This document shows, one piece after another, positions 1 through 9,063 of a stretch of DNA of 64,000 nucleotides. The stretch is from Sphingobium sp. KCTC 72723. Lineage in GTDB: Bacteria; Pseudomonadota; Alphaproteobacteria; Sphingomonadales; Sphingomonadaceae. The first letter of the stretch is position 1. The number at the start of each line of letters is the position of its first letter. Both the position numbers and the translations under genes were made by a program. The notes under the pieces are model-generated. The model made no database searches. It was not told where the DNA came from and was given only the letters and a program-made list of their open reading frames with translations. The stretch is taken from positions 2,046,001 to 2,110,000 of the forward strand of contig NZ_CP060388.1 in assembly GCF_014280435.1 (NCBI RefSeq), written 5' to 3'.

Positions 1-2
1 AG

Positions 3-983
3 ATGGTGCAGGCAAGTTCGACGCTCGACCGCGTGCTGGTTCTGGAAATGGTGCGGGTTACCGAAGCGGCGGCCATCGCCGCGTCGAAACTGGTCGGCCG
101 GGGCGATGAGAAAGCCGCCGATGCCGCCGCCGTCGAAGCCATGCGCCTGGCCTTTAACGACCTGTATATGGACGGCACCGTGGTCATCGGCGAAGGTGAA
201 CGCGACGAAGCGCCGATGCTCTATATCGGGGAGAAGGTCGGCAATGCTATCGGCACCGGCCCGCGCATCGACATTGCGCTCGATCCGCTGGAAGGCACCA
301 CTATCACCGCAAAGGCAGGCCCGAATGCGCTGGCCGTCCTGGCCATTTCCGAAGAAGGCGGCCTGCTCAATGCGCCTGACGTATATATGGAAAAGCTGGC
401 GGTCGGCCCCGGCTTTCCTGACGGCATCATTGATCTCAACCGATCGGTGCAAGAGAATGTCGAGGCCGTCGCCGCTGCCAAGCGGGTGGAGCCGGAGGAC
501 ATCATCGTGTGTGTCCTCGACCGTCCGCGCCATGAAAAGCTGATCGCACAACTGCGCGCCATCGGCTGCGGCATCATGCTGATTCCCGATGGCGACGTGG
601 CGGGCGTAATCGCCACGACGAACCCGGAAACAACGATCGACATCTATATGGGATCAGGCGGCGCGCCCGAAGGCGTGCTGGCCTGCGCCGCACTGCGCTG
701 TGTGGGCGGCCAGTTCAAGGGACGCCTGATCTTTCGCAACGAAGATGAAAAACAGCGCGCCCGCAAATGGGGCATCACCGATCTCGACCGTGTTTATGAC
801 CTGAAAGAACTGGCAAAGGGCGACTGTATCTTCGCCGCCACCGGCGTCACCGACGGATCGTTACTCGACGGGGTCAAGCGGCTGCCGGGCGGCAAGCTGA
901 CCACGCAAAGCGTCGTGATGCGGGCCAGCACCGGCACCGTGCGCTGGGTAAAAGGCGAACATCGGCTGAACCACAAATCCTAG
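3..983 (+). CDS. glpX: Fructose-1,6-bisphosphatase class II
   Basis: This is the class II (GlpX-type) fructose-1,6-bisphosphatase of gluconeogenesis, a cytosolic Mg/Mn- and Li-sensitive phosphatase giving fructose 6-phosphate. The 326-residue length is normal for the family. Hallmarks are the VIGEGERDEAP segment near residues 61-71 and DPLEGTT at 94-100, which carry acidic metal ligands and the substrate loop. The ATG lies two bases into the window, so its ribosome binding site and upstream neighbour cannot be seen; the N-terminus (short lead into LDRVLVLEMVRVTEAAAIA) matches what the family normally shows, so I take the start as genuine. The downstream gene is on the opposite strand. Confidence 0.95.
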   Translation: MVQASSTLDRVLVLEMVRVTEAAAIAASKLVGRGDEKAADAAAVEAMRLAFNDLYMDGTVVIGEGERDEAPMLYIGEKVGNAIGTGPRIDIALDPLEGTTITAKAGPNALAVLAISEEGGLLNAPDVYMEKLAVGPGFPDGIIDLNRSVQENVEAVAAAKRVEPEDIIVCVLDRPRHEKLIAQLRAIGCGIMLIPDGDVAGVIATTNPETTIDIYMGSGGAPEGVLACAALRCVGGQFKGRLIFRNEDEKQRARKWGITDLDRVYDLKELAKGDCIFAATGVTDGSLLDGVKRLPGGKLTTQSVVMRASTGTVRWVKGEHRLNHKS

Positions 984-1017
984 TAGCGGATCGCTATAAC
1001 GCGCCGCAGGGCCGATC

Positions 1018-1395
1018 CTATCGGCCCGCGCGGTGGTTCAAATCATGGCCCAGCGCCAATATGCCAACGCCGATCAGCGTATAGACGCTTTCCTGCCAGC
1101 CATGGTCCATCGTCATTGCGCCCGCCATGACGCCCAGTCCCAGCGATCCGATCGCAGCGGGCATCATGAAGCCATGGACGATGGCACCATGACCCAACGC
1201 AATCGCGCCCAGCGCTATGGCCAGCACCAGGCCAACCTCATGAAAAAGCGGGCTTTCGAAAATCCCGCCCGCACTCGCCAGCAGGCCCAGAAAGACCGCC
1301 GTGGCAAAGCAATGCGCCACGCAAAGGCCCGACAGCGCCATCGCAATGCGATCGACGCGACCATTGAGCAGGGCATGGCGCAGGGTGGGAGACAT
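1018..1395 (-). CDS. MerC-domain membrane protein
   Basis: A small protein of about 125 residues with four hydrophobic segments, resembling MerC-domain inner-membrane proteins. The first helix contains a Cys-x3-Cys pair (LCVAHC), the kind of thiol pair that handles Hg(II) in MerC transporters, and a later His/Asp-rich helix (MDHGWQ, LGHDLNHRAGR). No other mer gene (merR, merA, merT, merP) is nearby, so mercury transport is not supported by context; sphingomonads carry stand-alone MerC-domain proteins of unknown role. I chose the ATG at 1395, which has a G-rich element about 8 nt upstream, over an in-frame GTG three codons earlier. Confidence 0.75.
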   Translation of the reverse strand: MSPTLRHALLNGRVDRIAMALSGLCVAHCFATAVFLGLLASAGGIFESPLFHEVGLVLAIALGAIALGHGAIVHGFMMPAAIGSLGLGVMAGAMTMDHGWQESVYTLIGVGILALGHDLNHRAGR

Positions 1396-1469
1396 GGCCC
1401 CCACATAGGCCAGCCCAGCGTAGGTTACAACATAACATTGGGATTTTTTTGCACCCGCCGCAGCGCGAT

Positions 1470-3251
1470 TCAGGCCGCCAGACGCAGGCAGTTGCGGCCG
1501 CTATGCTTGGCGCGATACAGCGCCTGGTCCGCGGCCTCCAGCATCGCCGACCGCGTTGCTGCACCGTCCAGTTCGACAAGTCCGGCGCTGAACGTCACGG
1601 CAATGGCTTCCCCCGTGTCGATCTGGATCGGATCGGCCAGCCGCGCACGCAATCGCTCGCACACCATGCTGGCTCTGTCTATGTCGCTGTCTGTCAACAG
1701 GATCGCAAATTCTTCCCCGCCCAGTCGACCGATGCTGTCGATGCCGCGCAACCCCGGCCTCAACCGTTCGACAAAGCCGGTCAGCACTCGGTCACCTGCG
1801 CCATGGCCGTGCATGTCGTTGACGGCCTTGAAATGGTCGATGTCGATCAGCAGCAGGCTGGACTGCGCCCCGCCGCGCGCGCGCAGCATTTCGGCGTCCA
1901 GCTTTTCCAGAAACGCCCGGCGGCTGTCCGCCCCGGTCAGCGAATCGCGCGATGCGACCTGTTGCAGCGCCTGATGCCGCGCCTTGTGCCGCGACATGTC
2001 CCGAATCGTGCTGATCACGCCGATCGGCACGCCACGTTCATCGACCACCGCGCGGCTGACCATTTCGCACCAGTCGAGATCACCCGCCGCCACCAGTGGG
2101 CGAAACTCCACCTTGTGGACCTGCCCCGGATGAATCAGCGCGCGGCGGTGCGCCGCGACGGCCTGCGCGCGATCGACCGGATCGACCAGGTTGGCGGCAT
2201 TCTGCCCCACCAGCAATTCGGGCGCGCAGCCAATTTGTTCGGTCGCCGAAGGGGACGCATAATGGATGATCCCGTCCACACCGATGTTCAGCACCACGTC
2301 GCCGCTATGTTCGGCCATAGTGCGATAGCGCGCTTCGCTGTCCTGCAACATGCGGAACAGCCGACGCCGCCCGTTCAGTTCGGCCGCAACTGGCATCGAC
2401 AGCAGGAAGCTGAGCGCCAGATAGAATTGAAACGCCTGCACCCGCTCACCCGTCGACGCGGGAATGATCATCAATGGGCCAACGCCCTGCAATGTCGCCG
2501 TGCCGCCGATCACGGCCATGATGACGATGGAGGCGGCCGCCCCCATATGGCCGACCCGAAAGGCAATCAGCACCAACGGCAATAGTGGCGCGAACAGCAT
2601 CGGATAGCGCGCCCAGTAAAAGACATGCACGGTGGTCAGCATGAACAGCGCCAGCAACAGCACCGCCTCGACCTTCTCGGCGCGCGACGTTTCGCGCAGC
2701 CAGCGGCGCGGTTCGCCCCGCATCAGCATGATCAGAATCGGCGTGCAGGTCAGCCCGCCCAGTGCATGGCCGGTATACCATTGCAGCCAGGATGCGCCGA
2801 ACGTCACCGGCGTCAACCACGACGCAACCGACGCGGCGGCCAGCCCGGTTACGACATCGGCCACGCCGCACAGCGCCAGAATGAACGTCACCAGCGGGCG
2901 AACCGATCCGGTCAGCAGCCCTTCGTCCAGATAATGGCGGCAGATCAAAGCGACGATCAGCGATTCGGCGACGTTGATGATCGCCATCGGGATTGCAGCG
3001 GCGACGCCCATGCCGAACAGGCTGGTCGACAGGGCGCTCGCCACGGCGCACGCTATGATCGCACGCGGCCATGTTCGCTTCGCCGATGTCACGAGCAACG
3101 CCATCAGGAAAGCGTTGGCACCCCAGATGAAGGCCAGCCCCCCTTCGAATCGCGAAAGCAGCAGCGCAAAGGTTGCCGCGACGAAATAGATGCCACCGAT
3201 CGCAAGCGGCGTCAGGAGATTGAGGACAGGGTGGGATGCAGGCCGCGACAT
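1470..3251 (-). CDS. MASE1-PAS-GGDEF diguanylate cyclase
   Basis: A 593-residue membrane-bound diguanylate cyclase that should make cyclic di-GMP from two GTP. The first about 300 residues are a multi-helix MASE1-type sensor, followed by a PAS domain (about 305-420) and a C-terminal GGDEF domain. The catalytic signature is GGEEF at 511-515, an active variant. An RxxD motif (RGID) ends exactly five residues before it, the canonical inhibitory I-site, so product feedback is expected. No EAL domain follows. An AAGGAT element sits just before the ATG. A PilZ c-di-GMP receptor is encoded about 20 kb away at 22919-23281. Confidence 0.9.
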   Translation of the reverse strand: MSRPASHPVLNLLTPLAIGGIYFVAATFALLLSRFEGGLAFIWGANAFLMALLVTSAKRTWPRAIIACAVASALSTSLFGMGVAAAIPMAIINVAESLIVALICRHYLDEGLLTGSVRPLVTFILALCGVADVVTGLAAASVASWLTPVTFGASWLQWYTGHALGGLTCTPILIMLMRGEPRRWLRETSRAEKVEAVLLLALFMLTTVHVFYWARYPMLFAPLLPLVLIAFRVGHMGAAASIVIMAVIGGTATLQGVGPLMIIPASTGERVQAFQFYLALSFLLSMPVAAELNGRRRLFRMLQDSEARYRTMAEHSGDVVLNIGVDGIIHYASPSATEQIGCAPELLVGQNAANLVDPVDRAQAVAAHRRALIHPGQVHKVEFRPLVAAGDLDWCEMVSRAVVDERGVPIGVISTIRDMSRHKARHQALQQVASRDSLTGADSRRAFLEKLDAEMLRARGGAQSSLLLIDIDHFKAVNDMHGHGAGDRVLTGFVERLRPGLRGIDSIGRLGGEEFAILLTDSDIDRASMVCERLRARLADPIQIDTGEAIAVTFSAGLVELDGAATRSAMLEAADQALYRAKHSGRNCLRLAA

Positions 3252-3323
3252 GATCCTTCACGACCTAAGCCAGCATCCTTAACATTTGCTCACGATCGTC
3301 CCGCAACGGATTGAAAATATGAC

Positions 3324-3356
3324 AAAGCCTCCGATGCTATGTGCATCGGAGGCTTT
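3324..3356 (-). terminator. Intrinsic terminator after catalase
   Basis: A perfect 14-bp stem (AAAGCCTCCGATGC paired with its complement) around a 5-nt loop lies 21 nt past the catalase stop codon. On the minus strand the stem ends in a short T run (GGCTTT) followed by more T-rich sequence. It also separates the cyclase promoter from the catalase gene. Confidence 0.8.
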
Positions 3357-3376
3357 GCATCGCGACCGCCCCAATA

Positions 3377-4876
3377 TCAGGCGGAAGCATCGCTCAACAG
3401 CTGGTCGGTCGGTGCCGAAATCGACGGATTGCGATCCTTGATCGTTACCCGCGCGGCCCGCACCCCTGCGCCATATTCGGGGTGGACAGTATCGAACAAC
3501 ACGCATTGGCGTTCTTCGATAAATCCGGGAATGTCGCCCATGGCCGCGGCGATATTGGCGAACAGACGCGCTTTCCCATCCGCGTCGAACAGTTCGAACA
3601 GCGCGCGAGGCTGGCTGAAATCGTCATTGCCTTCCCTGTGGTTCCACCTGTCCGCATCGCCTGTAATTCTCAGTGGTGGCTCGACGAACCTGTTGTCCTC
3701 CACCGGCCCGCCAAAGCTGTTCGGCTCATAATAGGCCGCCGGGTTCGGATTGTTGGGGGTGAAACGCATTGCCCCGTCCTTGTGATAATGATGCACCGGG
3801 CATTTGGGCGCGTTGACCGGCAGCGCTTCATAATGGGTGCCGATGCGGTGGCGGTGCGCGTCGGCATAGCTGAAGATTCGCGCCTGAAGCATCTTGTCGG
3901 GCGAAAAGCCGATGCCCGGCACGATGTTGGATGGCGACATGGCCAGTTGCTCGATTTCCGCGAAATAATTATCCGCGTTCCGGTTCAGCTCCATCACGCC
4001 TATGTCGATCGGTGGATAGTCGGCATGGGGCCACACCTTGGTCAGATCGAACGGGTTGTAGGACGTCTTGTCCGCGTCCATTTCCGGCATGATCTGGACC
4101 TGCACCTTCCATTTGGGGAAGTCGCCCTGCTCGATCGCTTCGAACAGATCCTCCTGCGTCGATTCGCGGGTGCGCCCTACAATCTGCGCGGCTTCCTCAT
4201 TGGTCCAATGCTTGTGGCCCTGCATCGTCTTGAAGTGGAACTTGACCCAGAAGCGCTCATTGGCGTCATTGATCAGGCTGAAAGTATGGCTGCCATAGCC
4301 ATTAATGTGGCGGACATCGGTGGGCAGGCCGCGATCAGACATAAGGATCGTCACCTGATGCAGCGATTCCGGCGACAGCGACCAGAAGTCCCACATCGCC
4401 GTGGGCGATCGCAAATTGGTGCGCGGATGGCGCTTTTGGGTGTGGATGAAGTCGGGGAATTTCAACGGGTCGCGCACGAAGAAAACCGGCGTGTTGTTGC
4501 CGACCAGATCCCAGTTACCCTCCGGCGTGTAGAATTTCATCGCAAAGCCGCGCACGTCGCGCTCGGCATCCGCCGCACCCGCTTCGCCTGCAACAGTCGA
4601 GAAACGCAGGATCATCGGCGTCTGTGCGCCCGGTTGCAGCACCTTGGCCTTGGTATAGGCGCTGATGTCCCCCGTGATCGTCAGTGTGCCATGCGCACCC
4701 CAGCCCTTGGCATGGACGACCCGCTCAGGAATACGCTCGCGATTCTGGTGGGCCAGCTTTTCGAGCAGTTGATAATCCTGCAACAACAACGGCCCGCGCG
4801 GTCCCGCGCTCAGACTGTTCTGATTGTCCGCAATCGGCGCACCGCCGCTGGTGGTCATGATCGGCTTGTCGGCCAT
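3377..4876 (-). CDS. katA: Monofunctional heme catalase
   Basis: A clade-3-sized (499 residues) heme catalase that dismutates hydrogen peroxide in the cytosol. Visible hallmarks are the distal His in [12 protein letters not shown] (about residue 55), the catalytic Asn in [11 protein letters not shown] (about 127), and the proximal heme Tyr in [14 protein letters not shown]. The start is fixed by AGGAGG placed 7 nt before the ATG at 4876; an ATG nine codons upstream lacks such a site. It lies downstream of glpK on the same strand with a 92-bp gap holding its probable promoter, and an intrinsic terminator follows. The gene symbol is by family similarity only. Confidence 0.95.
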   Translation of the reverse strand: MADKPIMTTSGGAPIADNQNSLSAGPRGPLLLQDYQLLEKLAHQNRERIPERVVHAKGWGAHGTLTITGDISAYTKAKVLQPGAQTPMILRFSTVAGEAGAADAERDVRGFAMKFYTPEGNWDLVGNNTPVFFVRDPLKFPDFIHTQKRHPRTNLRSPTAMWDFWSLSPESLHQVTILMSDRGLPTDVRHINGYGSHTFSLINDANERFWVKFHFKTMQGHKHWTNEEAAQIVGRTRESTQEDLFEAIEQGDFPKWKVQVQIMPEMDADKTSYNPFDLTKVWPHADYPPIDIGVMELNRNADNYFAEIEQLAMSPSNIVPGIGFSPDKMLQARIFSYADAHRHRIGTHYEALPVNAPKCPVHHYHKDGAMRFTPNNPNPAAYYEPNSFGGPVEDNRFVEPPLRITGDADRWNHREGNDDFSQPRALFELFDADGKARLFANIAAAMGDIPGFIEERQCVLFDTVHPEYGAGVRAARVTIKDRNPSISAPTDQLLSDASA

Positions 4877-4960
4877 GGTCGTCCTCCTGGGTTTGATGAG
4901 CATGGGTTACGCCGCCCGGCGTTTCAGGCAAAATTGATTAAACAGCCTTCACTGATCGGT

Positions 4961-4979
4961 TTGATGACTTAGTCATCAA
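4961..4979. promoter_or_regulatory. Perfect 19-bp palindrome at the glpK stop codon
   Basis: The 8-bp arms TTGATGAC and GTCATCAA flank three bases that are the TAA stop codon of glpK. The centre is about 95 bp upstream of the catalase ATG. No T run follows, so it looks more like a protein-binding site than a terminator. Function is unknown. Confidence 0.5.
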
Positions 4980-6429
4980 GCAAAGCCTGCCATCCAGCCA
5001 GTCTTTTGCCACGTTCCTTTTCGTTCATATCGGCCGTGAACATCTGCCGTTCCGACGCCATGACACCTGCCGCCGCAAGGTCAGGAAACAGCCCCACGCC
5101 TACCCCGGCCAGCAGCGCCGCGCCCCGCGCCGTCGTTTCCACGTCATGCGGGCGCTCGACCGGCACGTCCAATATATCGGCCATGTCCTGCGCGATCCAG
5201 TCGTTGGCGCTCATCCCCCCGTCGATCCGCAAGCGACGCCACGGCGCACCATCGGCGGCAAAGGCACGCGCCAGATCCTGCACCTGATGCGCCATGGATT
5301 CCATCGCGGCCCGCACGATATGCGCCCGCCCAGTGGCATGAGTCAGCCCGGTAATCCGCCCCGTCGCTTCGGCACGCCAATGCGGCGCGCCCAGCCCCGA
5401 CAGCGCGGGCAGCATCCACACCCCGCCATTGTCCGCCACCGATCGGGCGATCGCGTCGGTATCGGCCGCCTGCGCGATCATTCCCATTTGGTCGCGCAGC
5501 CATTGGATCAGGCTGCCCGCCACAAAAATCGACCCTTCCAGCGCATAGTGCCGATCCCCGCCCATCTGCCACAGCACCGTCCCGAGCAGGCGATGGGCCG
5601 ATTGCGGCACCGCCCGTCCCATCGGCGTCAGGATGAACGCCCCGGTGCCAAGCGTCGCTTTCGCCTCGCCCGGTGCCAGGCACCCCTGCCCGATCGTCGC
5701 GGCCTGCTGGTCCCCGGCAAGCCCGCATATCGGCACGCTGCCGCCCAGTAACGCCGGCACCGTCACCCCGAACGTCCCCGCATTGTCGACGATCTCCGGC
5801 AGCGCCCCCTGCGGCACGCCGAACAGTGCGCACAGGTCGTCGTCCCATCCTGTCCCGTCCAGCGCCATCAGTTGCGTGCGGCTGGCGTTGGTCGCATCGC
5901 TGATATGCAGCCCGCCGGTCAGTTTCCAGACCAGCCAGCTTTCAACCGTTCCCAGCGCGAGCGCATCTCCGGCCGTCGCAACATCGGCCACATGGTCGAT
6001 CATCCAGCGCATTTTGGTCGCGGAAAAATAGGGATCGACCACCAACCCGGTGCGCCGCTGGATCATCTGCTCATGCCCCGCTTGACGCAGCGCGGCGCAG
6101 CGGTCGGCCGTCCGCCGGTCCTGCCACACGATCGCACGGGTTAGCGGTTCGCCCGTGCGCCGGTCCCACGCCACTACCGTTTCGCGCTGGTTGGTGATGC
6201 CGATCGCGGCGATCCGGTCTGTCCCGCCCGCCTGCGCCACCATCGCCTGCGCACATTCCAGCGTCCGCGCCCAAATCTGCGCCGCGTCATGTTCCACCCA
6301 TCCGGGCTGGGGATAATATTGGCTCAGGTCGCGCTGCGCCGTGGCGACCCGCGCGCCATCGGGCGCATAGAGCATCGCCCGCGTGGAGGTGGTCCCCGCG
6401 TCCAGCACCAGCAGATAGTTGCCGCTCAT
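4969..6429 (-). CDS. glpK: Glycerol kinase
   Basis: ATP-dependent glycerol kinase (486 residues, usual length) that traps glycerol as glycerol 3-phosphate in the cytosol. The N-terminal phosphate-binding loop LDAGTTSTRAML and the GITNQRETVVAWD segment of the FGGY kinase family are clear, as is the C-terminal DGGMSANDWIAQ with the ATP-binding glycine-rich stretch. The start is placed at the ATG that overlaps the glpD stop as ATGA, giving translational coupling; the longer reading frame upstream merely runs back into glpD. Its product is the substrate of the preceding enzyme GlpD. No glycerol facilitator (glpF) or glpR is visible beside the pair. Confidence 0.95.
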   Translation of the reverse strand: MSGNYLLVLDAGTTSTRAMLYAPDGARVATAQRDLSQYYPQPGWVEHDAAQIWARTLECAQAMVAQAGGTDRIAAIGITNQRETVVAWDRRTGEPLTRAIVWQDRRTADRCAALRQAGHEQMIQRRTGLVVDPYFSATKMRWMIDHVADVATAGDALALGTVESWLVWKLTGGLHISDATNASRTQLMALDGTGWDDDLCALFGVPQGALPEIVDNAGTFGVTVPALLGGSVPICGLAGDQQAATIGQGCLAPGEAKATLGTGAFILTPMGRAVPQSAHRLLGTVLWQMGGDRHYALEGSIFVAGSLIQWLRDQMGMIAQAADTDAIARSVADNGGVWMLPALSGLGAPHWRAEATGRITGLTHATGRAHIVRAAMESMAHQVQDLARAFAADGAPWRRLRIDGGMSANDWIAQDMADILDVPVERPHDVETTARGAALLAGVGVGLFPDLAAAGVMASERQMFTADMNEKERGKRLAGWQALLDD

Positions 6430-7916
6430 TCCCCCTCCCCCAGCCACGCCTGCAACCGCGTCACCTGAGCCGCATCGAAGCGCAGCCCCAGCTTGCTGCG
6501 CCCCCACAGCACATCCTGCGCCGTGTGCGCCCATTCTCGCGCCTGCATATGCGCCACTTCCGCCTGGAAAAGCCCATGGCCGAAATCCATGCCCAGATCG
6601 GCAGCGACTCGCGCCTTGCCCAGCCAGACCCGCGCCTGTGTGCCATAGGCCCGACCGATCCGGTCGGCGGTCGCGGCGACCAGAAACGGATAGTCCCGCG
6701 CCAGTCCCGCGATCAGCGCGGCCAGCCCGTCGCGCGGAAAATCTCCGCCGGGCAACGGCGCTTCCGCCGTCCAGTCCCGTTCGTCCAGCCCCGGTAGAAA
6801 CGGCCGCAGCCGTGTCATCGCCGCAACCGCCAAATGCCGGTAAGTCGTGATCTTACCCCCAAACACGGACAGCAATGGCGCGCCATCCGCATCGTCCAGT
6901 TCCAGCCGATATCCGCGCGTCGCCGCCTCCGGTCGTCCCGACCCATCGTCCACCAACGGCCGCACTCCGGCATAGGACCAAACGACATCGGCAGGCGTGA
7001 TCGCGCGCGAAAAATAGCGATTCGCGCCATCGCACAGATAGGCGATCTCCTCCGCACTGGCCGTCACATGCGCCAGCCCGCCTTCATGATCCCGGTCGGT
7101 CGTGCCGATCAGGGTGAAGTCGCGTTCATAGGGAATGGCAAAGAAGATGCGTCCGTCGGGCAGCTGAAAGAAATAGGCATGGTCATGCCCGAACAGCGCG
7201 CGCACGACGATATGCGATCCGCGCACGAGCCGCATCTGCCGGTCGCTCGGTCGTTGCGCACGATCGAGCAAGTCCAACACCGACGGCCCGGTCGCATTGA
7301 TCACGATCCGCGCCCGGAACGTCTCGGCCGCCGTGCGGATCGCCCAAAGCTCGCCCTCCCGCGCCAGCCCCGTCACCTCCGTCCGCGTGCGGACCGTCGC
7401 GCCCCGGTCCGCCGCATCGCGCGCGTTCAGCACTACCAGCCGCGCATCATCCACCCACCCGTCCGAATAGGCATAGGCCGGGCCGAAACCGGGTCGCAGC
7501 GCTGCCCCCGCGACATGGCGGCGGAGGTCGATGGATCGCGTCGCAGGCAGCGCCCGCCGCCCGCCGATATGATCGTAGAGAAACAGCCCCAGACGCAGCA
7601 TCCAGCGCGGTCGCAGCCCTTTCGTCCATGGCAGGACGAAGCGCATCGGATGGATGATATGCGGCGCAATGCCCCACAGGCGGGCGCGTTCGGCCAGCGC
7701 TTCGCGCACCAGCGCAAATTCGCCATGTTCCAGATAGCGCAGTCCGCCATGGATCAACTTGGTCGATGCCGACGATGTGCCTTGCGCCAGGTCGCCTCGT
7801 TCCAGCAGCAGCACGCGCGCGCCGCGCCCCGCCGCATCGCGGGCAATACCGCACCCGTTCACGCCGCCCCCGATAATGGCGATGTCATGAATGATGCCGG
7901 CGCTCTCCTCGCTCAC
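6426..7916 (-). CDS. glpD: Glycerol-3-phosphate dehydrogenase (aerobic, FAD)
   Basis: FAD-dependent sn-glycerol-3-phosphate dehydrogenase (496 residues) that oxidises glycerol 3-phosphate to dihydroxyacetone phosphate and passes electrons to quinone at the inner membrane. The N-terminal dinucleotide fold IAIIGGGVNGCGIARDAAG lies at about residues 10-28 and the GlpD-typical SSASTKLIHGGLRYLE segment follows. Translation appears to begin at GTG: no ATG occurs before the FAD motif, so the non-ATG start is required. It is the first gene of a two-gene operon with glpK (4-bp ATGA overlap). A terminator belonging to the gene upstream on the same strand separates it from that gene. Confidence 0.95.
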   Translation of the reverse strand: MSEESAGIIHDIAIIGGGVNGCGIARDAAGRGARVLLLERGDLAQGTSSASTKLIHGGLRYLEHGEFALVREALAERARLWGIAPHIIHPMRFVLPWTKGLRPRWMLRLGLFLYDHIGGRRALPATRSIDLRRHVAGAALRPGFGPAYAYSDGWVDDARLVVLNARDAADRGATVRTRTEVTGLAREGELWAIRTAAETFRARIVINATGPSVLDLLDRAQRPSDRQMRLVRGSHIVVRALFGHDHAYFFQLPDGRIFFAIPYERDFTLIGTTDRDHEGGLAHVTASAEEIAYLCDGANRYFSRAITPADVVWSYAGVRPLVDDGSGRPEAATRGYRLELDDADGAPLLSVFGGKITTYRHLAVAAMTRLRPFLPGLDERDWTAEAPLPGGDFPRDGLAALIAGLARDYPFLVAATADRIGRAYGTQARVWLGKARVAADLGMDFGHGLFQAEVAHMQAREWAHTAQDVLWGRSKLGLRFDAAQVTRLQAWLGEGE

Positions 7917-7942
7917 CCTATGAGCATAGGGGGCGTAGCGGG

Positions 7943-7988
7943 CAAAAGAAAGCGCCCGGCGGCATGGATCATCACGCCGCCGGGCGCT
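7943..7988 (-). terminator. Intrinsic terminator after serine-rich protein gene
   Basis: A perfect 13-bp GC-rich stem (arms 7951-7963 and 7976-7988) with a 12-nt loop is followed on the minus strand by TTTCTTTT. It begins 25 nt past the stop codon of the serine-rich gene and lies just upstream of glpD, so it insulates the glycerol operon. Confidence 0.85.
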
Positions 7989-8012
7989 CGTCAGTCCCCG
8001 GACGCAAAGGGG

Positions 8013-8603
8013 TCAGGCCAGCGTGTCAACCAGCAAACCGCTATTGCTGCTGTCCGTGCTGCTCGCGGCGCTGCCGTAGAGAGACTGCGACAGGCTGGAG
8101 CGCAGATTTTCGAGGAAGGCGATGATCGAATCCAGCTGCTCGGTCGCGCTGCTGGCGTCGCTCGTGCTGGCGGAACTGCTGTCCTCATCCTCGCTCGTTT
8201 CGCTCGATGGTGGCGGGCCACGCATCGGCCCCGGCCCGCCCATCGCATCCACGCTCATGCCGTCCGAGCCGCTTTCGATCGCGGTCGCGCTTGCGCCCTG
8301 CGGCCCGCCCTGCGCGAAAAAGCTCCGGAGCGCGCTCGCCTGTTCTTCCGTCAGCGTGCCTGCCGACACCTGGCTGTCGATCAGCGTGTCGATGCGATCC
8401 TTCATCGCCGACGGGTCAAGCCGCGCACTGCTCTCGCTGGCTGAGGATGCCAGCGCCGTATCGATCGAATCGAGCGCCACGTCCAGCGCATCACCATCCA
8501 CCTGCGTCAGCGATCCTGCCTCTACGGCAGCATCGATCCGGCGGTCCATCGAAGCGCGCGGCGATGGCGGCGTGGTCATATTGTAATTGCTTATAGTCGT
8601 CAT
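8013..8603 (-). CDS. Serine/aspartate-rich repeat protein, unknown function
   Basis: A 196-residue acidic protein that I do not recognise by name. The N-terminal half holds two related helical repeats of the form RID-x(4-7)-V/AGxLTxxxxxALxxxL (about residues 19-45 and 70-95), resembling degenerate EF-hand-like helix pairs. The C-terminal half is low complexity, rich in Ser, Asp and Glu with a Gly/Pro/Met linker. There is no signal peptide or membrane segment. The ATG at 8603 was chosen; a longer frame starting with TTG has no ribosome binding site. The only SD-like sequence (GGGG) is in the loop of a small hairpin directly before the ATG. It is monocistronic with its own terminator. Confidence 0.7.
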   Translation of the reverse strand: MTTISNYNMTTPPSPRASMDRRIDAAVEAGSLTQVDGDALDVALDSIDTALASSASESSARLDPSAMKDRIDTLIDSQVSAGTLTEEQASALRSFFAQGGPQGASATAIESGSDGMSVDAMGGPGPMRGPPPSSETSEDEDSSSASTSDASSATEQLDSIIAFLENLRSSLSQSLYGSAASSTDSSNSGLLVDTLA

Positions 8604-8606
8604 TGA

Positions 8607-8622
8607 TGAAGTCCCCACTTCA
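8607..8622 (-). promoter_or_regulatory. 5'-leader hairpin presenting the SD-like GGGG
   Basis: In the mRNA sense (minus strand) the leader reads TGAAGT-GGGG-ACTTCA-TCA-ATG. The 6-bp stem ends three nucleotides before the start codon and the only purine-rich SD candidate is the four-base loop. This could modulate initiation. It is seen only as sequence; no expression evidence. Confidence 0.4.
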
Positions 8623-8660
8623 GTTGAGGGGGCATCATCACTCAAAAACCTAAAAAATCC

Positions 8661-8694
8661 CTATATTTCAATGATGTAATAGGTTGAAATATAG
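8661..8694 (-). terminator. AT-rich inverted repeat between clpS and serine-rich gene
   Basis: Perfect 11-bp arms (CTATATTTCAA and its complement) flank 12 bases. Read on the minus strand it follows the clpS stop by 30 nt and is directly followed by GGATTTTTT, fitting a weak intrinsic terminator. It also lies about 60-90 bp upstream of the serine-rich gene, where it could instead be an operator. The stem is unusually AT-rich for this genome. Confidence 0.5.
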
Positions 8695-8724
8695 ATGCTA
8701 CACATGAAGCGCAGCGTGGAGGGA

Positions 8725-9063
8725 TCAGGCCTTTTCCAGCGTGCATTGCAACGGATGCTGGTTCTGCCGGGCGAAATCCATCACCTGGTTCACCTTGGTT
8801 TCCGCCACTTCATAACTGAACACGCCGCATATGCCGACGCCGCGCTGATGCACATGCAACATCACCCGCGTCGCTTCCTCCATGTCCATGCGGAAGAAGT
8901 GCTGGAGGACGTGAACGACAAATTCCATAGGCGTATAGTCGTCGTTCAGCATCAGCACCTTGTAGAGCGATGGCTTTTTGGTGCGGGTCCGGGTGCGCGT
9001 GGCGATACCGACATTGGGACCGCCCGGCCCCTCGCCCTGGTCATCCCGGTCGTCGCCCGTCAT
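8725..9063 (-). CDS. clpS: ATP-dependent Clp protease adaptor ClpS
   Basis: ClpS is the N-end-rule adaptor that delivers substrates with destabilising N-terminal residues to ClpAP. The core [19 protein letters not shown] is diagnostic (the NDDYTP substrate pocket), and the later [23 protein letters not shown] segment contacts ClpA. From the ATG at 9063 the protein is 112 residues, with a charged tail rich in Thr-Arg before the core. In-frame ATGs further up (for example 9102) would lengthen the disordered N-terminus; no start has a strong SD, so the exact start is uncertain. No clpA is adjacent here. Confidence 0.9.
   Translation of the reverse strand: MTGDDRDDQGEGPGGPNVGIATRTRTRTKKPSLYKVLMLNDDYTPMEFVVHVLQHFFRMDMEEATRVMLHVHQRGVGICGVFSYEVAETKVNQVMDFARQNQHPLQCTLEKA

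Noticed and set aside
1018..1395. Mercury-resistance operon
   Set aside because: Only a MerC-like protein is present; no merR, merT, merP or merA adjoins, so a mer operon is not supported.
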